Assembly: GCF_004307015.1 (NCBI RefSeq)
Contig: NZ_SIJL01000003.1
Span: 24,890-88,889 of the forward strand
Direction: 5' to 3'
Length of the DNA stretch: 64,000 nt
From: Thermus thermamylovorans
GTDB lineage: Bacteria > Deinococcota > Deinococci > Deinococcales > Thermaceae
The notes beneath the pieces were generated by a model, which worked only from the letters and a program-made list of their open reading frames with translations, was not told where the DNA came from and searched no databases. Position 1 is the first letter of the stretch. Every line of letters begins with the position of its first letter. Below are positions 53,579 through 60,084 of the stretch, piece by piece. A program made the position numbers and the translations under genes.

Positions 53579-54283
53579 TTAGGCCTTGTCCCCCACGTGG
53601 ATGGCCGCCACCCCGAAGGTGAGAAGCTCGTAGCGCACCCCAAACCCCGCCCCCTCCATGAGGGCCTTCAGGGCCTCAGGGGGGGGGAAGGCCTCCACGC
53701 TCTCCGGCAGGTAGCGGTAGGCGCGGAAGCTCCCGGAGATGAGCCCCCCGAGGAGGGGGAGCAGCCTCTGGAAGTAGAGGCGGTAGACCAGGCCGAAGGC
53801 CCCTTTGGGGGGCGGGGGAAACTCCAGGACCACCAGCCTGCCCCCCGGGGCCAGGACCCGGTGGAGCTCCTGGAGGGCCTTCCCGTAGTCGGCGAAGTTG
53901 CGGAAGCCGAAGGCGATGGTGATGGCGTCGAAGGCGGCCTCGGGGAAGGGGAGGGCCAGGGCGTCCGCCTCCAGGAAGCGCACCTCCAAGCCCCGCTCCC
54001 ACGCCTTCTTGCGGGCAAGCTCCAGCATGGGGGGGGCGAAGTCCGCCCCCACCACCTCCGCCCAGGGGGCGGCCTCCTTCAGGAGGAGGGCCAGGTCCCC
54101 CGTGCCCGTGGCCAGGTCCAGGAGGCGCCGGGGATGCCTCTCCAGGGCCAGGCGCACCGCCCGGCGGCGCCAGCCCTGGTCGGCCCCGAAGGAAAGGAGC
54201 CGGTTCAGGAGGTCGTACCGGGGGGCGATCTCGGCAAAGAGACGCCGCACCCGCTTGGCCTTCTCCTCCGGCGAAACCGCCAC
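53579..54283 (-). CDS. menG: Demethylmenaquinone methyltransferase
   Basis: This 234-residue SAM-dependent methyltransferase has the UbiE/MenG signatures YDLLNRLLSFGADQGWRR and DLATGTGDLALLL (SAM loop), GADFAPPMLELA and the later FGFRNFADYGKALQEL. It performs the last step of menaquinone synthesis, and so connects with the UbiD-like decarboxylase at 14142. The start is GTG at 54283. It is divergent from the permease gene at 54344. Confidence 0.94.
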   Translation of the reverse strand: MAVSPEEKAKRVRRLFAEIAPRYDLLNRLLSFGADQGWRRRAVRLALERHPRRLLDLATGTGDLALLLKEAAPWAEVVGADFAPPMLELARKKAWERGLEVRFLEADALALPFPEAAFDAITIAFGFRNFADYGKALQELHRVLAPGGRLVVLEFPPPPKGAFGLVYRLYFQRLLPLLGGLISGSFRAYRYLPESVEAFPPPEALKALMEGAGFGVRYELLTFGVAAIHVGDKA

Positions 54284-54330
54284 GGGGGCAGTCTAGCACC
54301 CCCCCGGCCCTTGCGCCCACGGGGCTGAGG

Positions 54331-54336
54331 TACAAT
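54331..54336 (+). promoter_or_regulatory. -10 box, leaderless-type promoter of the permease pair
   Basis: TACAAT ending 7 bases before the GTG at 54344; TTGCGC at 54311 is too close to be a normal -35. Confidence 0.5.
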
Positions 54337-54343
54337 CTGGGGC

Positions 54344-56182
54344 GTGCGAACGGACCGCAAGCGCCTGGGCCTCCTGGTCCTCCTGGGGGGCGGGGTGGTC
54401 CTCCTCCTCTGGTACCTGGCCCCCTGGGCCGTCCCCCATCGCCTCTTCGGGGGGGAGGGGGTCCTCCTCAACCCCTTCGGCCACCACCTGCCCCGCTCCG
54501 GCCTGCCCCGGGGGTACGGGGAGGCCTGGCTCTACCCCCTCTTCTACCTCTCCCTCCTGTGGCTCCTCCTGGCCCTGGCCTACCCCTGGACCCGGCTTCC
54601 CCTGCGCGGGCTCTACCTCCTGGGGGGCCTGGGGGTGGGCCTTTTCCTCCTGGCCTACTTCCTCTTCCAGGGGAGCGTGGCCCAGGCCAACGCCCTGGGG
54701 GCGGGCCTGAGGAGGCACAGCCTGGGGCTCGCCAGCTACGCCACCTTGGCCTACAGCCTCTACCTCCTCTTCCTGGCCCGCCTCTTCTCCCCCGGGGGCC
54801 TGGCCTTCCTGGTCCGGAGGCGGAACGTGGTGGTGCCCCTCTTCTCCCTCCTCCTGGCCATCCTCCTCGGGGGGGTGATCGTGGGCCTCCTCCGGCCGGT
54901 CCCGGGTCGGGCCGCGGACCTCCGGGACGCCATCATGCTCAAGCTGGACCTCATCACCTACACCTACCAGCTCCTCTTCAGCCCCCTGGTGACCCCCTCG
55001 GGCTTCCTGCAGAGCCTCCTCCTCGCCACCCCCCTGATCTTCACCGGCCTGGCGGTGGCCCTGGGCTTCCGCGGGGGGCTCTTCAACATCGGGGCCCCCG
55101 GGCAGCTCATCATGGGGGCCATCGCCGCCATGCTGGTGGGGGTCTACCTGGAAGCCCCCCGCTGGCTGGCCCTGCCCCTGGCCATCCTGGCGGCGGCGGT
55201 GGCCGGGGGGCTTTGGGGGGCCCTGCCGGGCTGGCTCAAGGCCCGCTTCGGGGCCCACGAGGTCATCAACACCATCATGCTGAACTACATCGCCGCCAGC
55301 CTCCTCCTCTTCCTCATCTCCGCCAACGAGTACCGCTTCTTCGGCCGCACCCTCTACCTGCCCTTCAAGTTCCCCGGCTACGAGGCCCGGAGCTACGAAA
55401 TCCGCCCCGAGGCCCGCATCCCCCACTGGACGGACCTGGTGGCCCCCGGGGGGGAGCTCTCCTTCGCCCTGCCCCTGGCCCTCCTCCTGGGGCTTCTGGG
55501 CTACTTCCTGGCCCGGAGGAGCCTGGGCCACCGGGTGCTCTTCGGCCTCCTCGGGGGAACGGTGGGCTACCTGGTGGGGGGGCTTCTGCCGGGGCCCGAG
55601 GTGCGCTTCGACGGGGCCCTCACCTCCGTGCGCCTGAACGGGGCCTTCCTCCTCGCCCTCCTCGCCCTCCTCTTCTTCCACTTCTACGTGTTCCGCAGCG
55701 TGGGGGGGTACGAGCTTAGGGCCATGGGCCTCTCCCCCAAGGCGGCGGAGTACGGGGGGGTGGTCTGGGGGCGGAAGGTGGTCCTCACCATGTTCCTGGC
55801 GGGGGCCCTGGCGGGCCTGGCCGCCACCCACTACGTGCTGGGCGGGGGCATCGACGAGTACCGCCTGAAGCAGGCCCTCCCCTACCAGGTGGGCTTCGAC
55901 GGCATCGCCGTGGCCCTCATGGGGCAGAACACGCCCATAGGGGTGGGCCTCGCCGCCTGGCTCTTTGGCATCCTCCTCACGGGGGGCCTGCAGGTGAACC
56001 TGCAGCTGGGGATCAGCCGGGAGCTGGTGGCCGTCCTGCAGGCCATGATCGTCCTCTTCATCGCCGCCGGGGGCTTCCTGCCCCGCTACTTCACCGACCC
56101 CCTCAGGGCGGCGGAGGTGGAGCTCAAGGACGAGGCACGGGCGCAAGGGGACGGGCCCAGGAAAGAGGAGGTCAGGGGATGA
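54344..56182 (+). CDS. Nucleoside/sugar-type ABC transporter permease 1 (long)
   Basis: This 612-residue inner-membrane protein contains a BPD_transp_2 permease core (TPLIFTGLAVALGFRGGLFN, then FNIGAPGQLIMGAIAAML and HEVINTIMLNYIA) as in the BmpA-type nucleoside transporters. It has an N-terminal extension of about 220 residues with several hydrophobic segments and a mid-protein insertion with two more, making it much longer than the usual 330-370 residues. The substrate-binding protein and ATPase that must partner it are not in the window upstream or downstream. GTG start after a TACAAT box. Confidence 0.9.
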   Translation: MRTDRKRLGLLVLLGGGVVLLLWYLAPWAVPHRLFGGEGVLLNPFGHHLPRSGLPRGYGEAWLYPLFYLSLLWLLLALAYPWTRLPLRGLYLLGGLGVGLFLLAYFLFQGSVAQANALGAGLRRHSLGLASYATLAYSLYLLFLARLFSPGGLAFLVRRRNVVVPLFSLLLAILLGGVIVGLLRPVPGRAADLRDAIMLKLDLITYTYQLLFSPLVTPSGFLQSLLLATPLIFTGLAVALGFRGGLFNIGAPGQLIMGAIAAMLVGVYLEAPRWLALPLAILAAAVAGGLWGALPGWLKARFGAHEVINTIMLNYIAASLLLFLISANEYRFFGRTLYLPFKFPGYEARSYEIRPEARIPHWTDLVAPGGELSFALPLALLLGLLGYFLARRSLGHRVLFGLLGGTVGYLVGGLLPGPEVRFDGALTSVRLNGAFLLALLALLFFHFYVFRSVGGYELRAMGLSPKAAEYGGVVWGRKVVLTMFLAGALAGLAATHYVLGGGIDEYRLKQALPYQVGFDGIAVALMGQNTPIGVGLAAWLFGILLTGGLQVNLQLGISRELVAVLQAMIVLFIAAGGFLPRYFTDPLRAAEVELKDEARAQGDGPRKEEVRG

Positions 56183-57102
56183 GCCTGGACACCGCCTTCT
56201 GGGTGGCCCTCTTCCTCTCCACCCTGCGCCAGACCACCCCCCTCCTCCTCGCCGCCCTGGGGGGGATGTACTCCGAGCGGAGCGGGGTGGTGAACATCGC
56301 CCTGGAGGGGATCATCCTCTTCGGGGCCCTGGCGGCGGCGGTGACGGTGGAGAGGGTGGAGGCGGCCCTGGGCCCGGGGTCTTACCCCTGGCTGCCCTGG
56401 GTGGGGGTCCTGAGCGCCATGGCCACGGGGGGCCTGGTGGCCCTGGTGCACGCGGTGGTCTCCATCCGCTACCGGGCGGACCAGATCGTGAGCGGGGTGG
56501 CCATCAACCTCCTGGCCCTCGGCGCCCCCAGCCTGGTCCTCACCTACTTCTACGCCAACGCCACCAACTCCCGGGAGGTGGCCAACCGCCTCCCCCTCTG
56601 GGGCCCGGAGGGCTTCGCCCTCTCCCCCCTGGTCTACCTGGCCTTCCTCCTGGTCCCCGTGAGCTGGTGGGTCCTCTTCAAGACCCCCTTCGGCCTGCGC
56701 CTGCGGGCCGTGGGGGAACACCCCGAGGCCGCGGACACCCTGGGGGTGAGGGTGCACCGGATGCGCTACGTGGGGGTGGTCCTCTCCGGGATCCTGGCGG
56801 GGCTGGCGGGAGCCTACCTCTCCATCGGCTTCCTCAACCAGTTCGTGCGGGGGATGTCGGCAGGGCTCGGCTTCATCGCCCTGGCGGCCATGATCTTCGG
56901 CAAGTGGCACCCCCTGGGGATCCTTTTCGCCACCCTGCTCTTCGGCTTCGCCAGCGCCCTGGCCATCCAGCTCCAGGGGACGGACATCCTGCCCGCCGTC
57001 CTGGTGCAGGCCTTCCCCTACGCGGTCACCATCCTGGTGCTGGCGGGGTTCATGGGCAGAAGCCGCCCCCCGGCCTCGGTGGGCAAGCCCTACGAGAAGT
57101 AG
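56179..57102 (+). CDS. Nucleoside/sugar-type ABC transporter permease 2
   Basis: This 307-residue permease is the second subunit of the pair. It has the typical start (TTPLLLAALGGMYSERSGVVN, then NIALEGIILFGALAAA) and FGLRLRAVGEHPEAADTLGV, the ATPase-contact region of BmpA-type systems. It overlaps permease 1 by 4 bases (ATGA). Its 3' end overlaps the convergent small gene at 57090 by 13 bases. Confidence 0.93.
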   Translation: MSLDTAFWVALFLSTLRQTTPLLLAALGGMYSERSGVVNIALEGIILFGALAAAVTVERVEAALGPGSYPWLPWVGVLSAMATGGLVALVHAVVSIRYRADQIVSGVAINLLALGAPSLVLTYFYANATNSREVANRLPLWGPEGFALSPLVYLAFLLVPVSWWVLFKTPFGLRLRAVGEHPEAADTLGVRVHRMRYVGVVLSGILAGLAGAYLSIGFLNQFVRGMSAGLGFIALAAMIFGKWHPLGILFATLLFGFASALAIQLQGTDILPAVLVQAFPYAVTILVLAGFMGRSRPPASVGKPYEK

Positions 57103-57353
57103 ACCCGCTTGCGAAGCCTCCCCAGGCGGTGGCGGAGGGTCAGGGCGCTCCCGTCCCCGAAGCGGAGGCGCACCCCGCCCCGCTCCAGGGCGAAGCCCGC
57201 CAGGGCCTCCGCCCCCTCCCCCTGGGCGAAGCGGGCGAAGCCGTCCTGGCGCAGGTAGAGGAAGCCCGCCTCCAGGAAGACCTGGGCCTCGGTCCCCTGG
57301 CGGTTCAGGACCACCCGCCGCACCCTCCTGGCGAAGGCCTGGGCCTGGCTCAT
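57090..57353 (-). CDS. Small protein of unknown function
   Basis: An 87-residue, Arg-rich protein (MSQAQAFARRVRRVVLNRQG) that I do not recognise. It has an alternating beta pattern (VFLEAGFLYLRQDGF, then VRLRFGDGSALTLRHRLGRL). The ATG at 57353 overlaps the stop of the flavin-reductase gene (ATGA), so it is probably cotranslated. Its start codon lies inside the conserved end of dispersed element B. It may be specific to Thermus. Confidence 0.65.
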   Translation of the reverse strand: MSQAQAFARRVRRVVLNRQGTEAQVFLEAGFLYLRQDGFARFAQGEGAEALAGFALERGGVRLRFGDGSALTLRHRLGRLRKRVYFS

Positions 57354-57985
57354 GCCCTTTTCCGCCTTACCCTTCCCGCCTCGAGACCGAAGCCCCGCCC
57401 ACCCGTCTGCCGGGGCCCCCGCGCGGACAGAGTCCGCGTGGGGTGGCGCCACGGGGCGAAGGCCTCCTCCGCGGGGCGGCCGTAGAGCCCCTTGCCGTAG
57501 TAGAGGAGGGAAAGCCCGGGCTTGGGCCTACCCTTCTCGTCCAAAAGGCCCTCTTCTTCCCACACCGCCACCACCTTGCCCACGAAGAGGTCGTGGTCGC
57601 CGAAGGTGTGGACCTCGAGGAGCTCCAGCTCGTAGGCGGCGTAGGCCCCCTCGAGGACGGGCACCCCGGTGCGGCCGAGGAAGTGGGGGGCCTGCCCCTT
57701 GTCCACCTCCCGGCCCGAGACGCTCCCCAACCGCTGCACCAAAGCCGCCTGGGCGTGGGGGTGAAAGCTTGCGGAAAAGCGGCGGGTCTCCAGGAGAAGC
57801 CCATGGGTGAAGCGCTTGGGGCTTAAGGCCACCCCGAAGAGGGGCGGGTCGGCGGAAAGCCCGGTGTTCCACACCGCGGGGCAGAAGTTCACCCGCTCCC
57901 CCAGGCGCGCCCCCACCACCGCGGGGACCCCGGGGTAGTAGTGGTAGAAGGCGGGGAGGGGGCCCTCAGGTGACAAGAGGCGCAT
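57350..57985 (-). CDS. Flavin reductase-like flavoprotein
   Basis: This 211-residue protein has the FMN-binding split-barrel pattern of the flavin-reductase-like family: VPAVVGARLGERVNFCPAVWNT, LFGVALSPKRFTHGLLLETRRFS and a C-terminal LSLLYYGKGLYG. It probably reduces FMN or another small acceptor with NAD(P)H. The ATG at 57985 begins at the barrel and follows an AAAGG site. Roughly the last 30 residues (TRTLSARGPRQTGGRG onward) are encoded by dispersed element B and look like a read-through tail. Confidence 0.88.
   Translation of the reverse strand: MRLLSPEGPLPAFYHYYPGVPAVVGARLGERVNFCPAVWNTGLSADPPLFGVALSPKRFTHGLLLETRRFSASFHPHAQAALVQRLGSVSGREVDKGQAPHFLGRTGVPVLEGAYAAYELELLEVHTFGDHDLFVGKVVAVWEEEGLLDEKGRPKPGLSLLYYGKGLYGRPAEEAFAPWRHPTRTLSARGPRQTGGRGFGLEAGRVRRKRA
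57351..57447 (+). repeat. Dispersed ~90-bp element, copy B
   Basis: Begins CATGCCCTTTTCCGC and ends GCGTGGGGTGGC. It contains an internal inverted repeat GCGGAC-AGA-GTCCGC. Unlike the other copies it lies inside coding sequence: the flavin-reductase C-terminus and the start of the small gene at 57353. Confidence 0.6.
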
Positions 57986-58003
57986 GGCCCTTTCATTCTG
58001 ACC

Positions 58004-58009
58004 TATAGT
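58004..58009 (+). promoter_or_regulatory. -10 box of the exopolysaccharide-type locus
   Basis: TATAGT ending 6 bases before the ATG at 58016. CTATAG is palindromic, so it may also serve the divergent flavin-reductase gene. Confidence 0.5.
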
Positions 58010-58015
58010 GTGGCT

Positions 58016-59416
58016 ATGCAAAAGGCGCATGGTATTCTTGCCCTATTGTCCTTGTGTTCCATAGCCTGGACCCAGCCAGCACCGGAGGTGGCCCAGGCTC
58101 TCCCCCTGTCCTCCCCAGTTTTAAGCCCGGAGGGGTACCCGGGGCTTCCCCGCTACCCCATCCACCTCACCCATACCTATCCTCCCCAACGAGCCTTTTT
58201 CCCAGGCTTCTTCCAGGTAGGCTACGACGACGGGGCTCTTTATCTCTTCTCGCACCTGGAACAAGCTATCCCCCCTAAGGCCGAGCGACAAGCGGAGGAC
58301 CCCGAGTGGTGGCGGGACGACACCCTCGAGGTCTTCCTCCGCACCGACCCCTGGAACCCCGAGGCCCCGGACCTCCACCTGGCGGTGAATGCCAGGGGAA
58401 CCCGGTTTCGCGCCTACACAGCTTCCTTAAACTACGAGGCTAAGGCAGGTCTCCTGGATGGCGGATGGTGGGTTGCGCTTCGCCTGCCCTTTGGTCAGGA
58501 TCTACCCCGTCCCAGGCCGGGAACCTTTTGGCAGCTTAAGGTGGGCCGCGGGCATCCGCAGGCGGGAGAGTACACCCTCTGGCCCTTAGGTGGCGACTTC
58601 CATTCCCCAGGGAACTACGGCTACCTATTCTTTGCGGAGAAGCCTGAACGTGGGGAAGACCTAGTCCAAGAAGTAATCAGGCGCGAGGCTGCTGCACCCC
58701 CCATTGCCAGTCGCCTCGAGGGCATCCGAAGCTGGGCCCTTTACTATGGAGGTGACCCCGGGGTCTTCGCACGCTTACAAGACCACGACCTGGTGGTTTT
58801 GGCCCGGGAGGCCCCCTTGGCCCAGGTCCAAGGCTTGCGAGACCGAGGGGTGCGGGTGGTGTCCTACCTGCCCCTGGGCTTCCTTCCCCGTAGGGAGGCG
58901 GAGGCCAAAGGGCTTCTCCCCCTGGCTCTAGGTCCAAACCCGTATGCCCCAGACACCCTCTTCATGGACCCAGCAAATCCCAGGTGGCGAGCCTGGGTTC
59001 TAGAGGAGGCCGAAAGGCTTCTTCTTCTCGGGTATGCAGGCTTTTTCCTGGATGGGTTGGACATAGCAGACCTGCATCCCGAAACCATCCCCCACCTCGC
59101 AAGCCTGATCGGACACCTGCGAAGCCGACTACCCGATGCCCTACTCCTCCAACATCGGGGCTTCCGAGTGCTTCGGAGGACTGCGGAAGCCCTGGATGCG
59201 GTCGTCTACTCTCACCTCTCCACCGACCCAGTGGGCCGGCCTTTTCCAGGTGATCCTAGCCCTGTTTGGCCCTTCCGCAGGCGCGGTCTTGTTACCCTCA
59301 GCCTTGACATCACCTCAGACCCGAACCAGGCAAGGCTTGCCGCGCAGCGCGCCAGGGAACTTGGCTTCCTTCCCTTCGTAACCCCTAGCCTGGTCCTGCC
59401 AAAACCTAGGCCCTAA
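58016..59416 (+). CDS. Secreted CBM9-like + GH114/TM1410-like protein
   Basis: This 466-residue protein begins with a signal peptide (MQKAHGILALLSLCSIAWTQ). Residues about 55-210 follow the CBM9-like pattern (QVGYDDGALYLFSHLE, WWRDDTLEVFLRTD, LHLAVNARGT, DFHSPGNYGYLFF). Residues about 235-465 look like a GH114/TM1410-type barrel: WALYYGGDPGVFARLQDHD, VVSYLPLGF, FMDPANPRWRAWVLEEAERL, GYAGFFLDGLDIAD. GH114 members cleave alpha-1,4-galactosamine polymers. The position where a catalytic Glu is expected after LDAVVY reads SHLS, so activity is uncertain. Codon use is visibly less GC-rich than in genes to the left. ATG follows a TATAGT box. Confidence 0.8.
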   Translation: MQKAHGILALLSLCSIAWTQPAPEVAQALPLSSPVLSPEGYPGLPRYPIHLTHTYPPQRAFFPGFFQVGYDDGALYLFSHLEQAIPPKAERQAEDPEWWRDDTLEVFLRTDPWNPEAPDLHLAVNARGTRFRAYTASLNYEAKAGLLDGGWWVALRLPFGQDLPRPRPGTFWQLKVGRGHPQAGEYTLWPLGGDFHSPGNYGYLFFAEKPERGEDLVQEVIRREAAAPPIASRLEGIRSWALYYGGDPGVFARLQDHDLVVLAREAPLAQVQGLRDRGVRVVSYLPLGFLPRREAEAKGLLPLALGPNPYAPDTLFMDPANPRWRAWVLEEAERLLLLGYAGFFLDGLDIADLHPETIPHLASLIGHLRSRLPDALLLQHRGFRVLRRTAEALDAVVYSHLSTDPVGRPFPGDPSPVWPFRRRGLVTLSLDITSDPNQARLAAQRARELGFLPFVTPSLVLPKPRP

Positions 59417-59611
59417 GACTTTCTATTCACAAGTTGGGGGACCTTAGCCTGAGGCAAAATCCGAACACCCTCTCTAACCTGGAGTTACAGGGCGGGTGCC
59501 CCATACCATTTGGATGCAGAACCATGCTATTCCGCAGCACTCATAAATAAGGATCACCTTCCCCGCCCTGGAGGAAGGTTTTGCCCAGCGATTGGCAGAG
59601 GGAGGTGTTTC
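59417..59611. other. Intergenic region before the cohesin-like lipoprotein
   Basis: A 195-base, comparatively A/T-rich gap. It holds a 7-bp stem ACCTTCC / GGAAGGT with a 10-base loop at 59556-59579, followed by TTTG, which may be a terminator or attenuator. A promoter for the next gene is possible but I cannot place one confidently. Confidence 0.4.
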
Positions 59612-60073
59612 GTGCCCCAAAAGGGTACCCTTTACAGTTTCCTACTCTTGGCCCTAGGCATCTTTGGTGCGGGCTGTCGCACTTCTCCACCCCCACCGCC
59701 CCCCGACTTGGTACCCGTCCTCTTGGAGCGTTCGGGCAACATGTATACCGTAGGGGTCAACCTGGAGGGCACTACAGAAGCCTATCGAGGTGTGCAGTTC
59801 ACCGTAGAGCTGCCCCTTGCCTTCAACCTCTCGGCCTCGGTAGGGAGTCTGACCCCTGGCTGCAACCTTGACTACGCGCAAGTGTCCCTCAACCCCAACC
59901 GCTGGAACATTGCCTTAGTCTGCACCGGGGCCTTCAACGGTCCAGGGGAACTGGCGCGCCTCTTTGTGACCGGAACCGGTGGAGGAACCTTGGCGCTGAC
60001 GAACGCCATGCTGGCAAGACCCGATTACACGGAGGAAACCGTCCCCGGCGGCAGCCTTGTCCTGGCGCCATAG
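59612..60073 (+). CDS. Small cohesin-like lipoprotein
   Basis: This 153-residue protein starts with a signal ending in a lipobox-like LGIFGAGC, followed by a Pro-rich spacer. The remainder (VGVNLEGTTEAYRGVQFTVE, then LPLAFNLSASVGSL, ending GTLALTNAMLARPDY) has the beta-sandwich rhythm of cohesin domains; two Cys (GCNLDYA and ALVCTG) could form a disulfide. The GTG at 59612 is chosen because GGGAGGTG lies 4-5 bases upstream. It is 11 bases upstream of the dockerin-bearing lipoprotein gene. Cohesin assignment is by pattern only. Confidence 0.7.
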   Translation: MPQKGTLYSFLLLALGIFGAGCRTSPPPPPPDLVPVLLERSGNMYTVGVNLEGTTEAYRGVQFTVELPLAFNLSASVGSLTPGCNLDYAQVSLNPNRWNIALVCTGAFNGPGELARLFVTGTGGGTLALTNAMLARPDYTEETVPGGSLVLAP

Positions 60074-60084
60074 GAGGTGAGGCA

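Noticed and set aside
58016..58078. Lipobox in the GH114-like protein (LLSLC)
   Set aside because: The residue before Cys is Leu rather than Gly or Ala, so this is better read as an ordinary Sec signal peptide.
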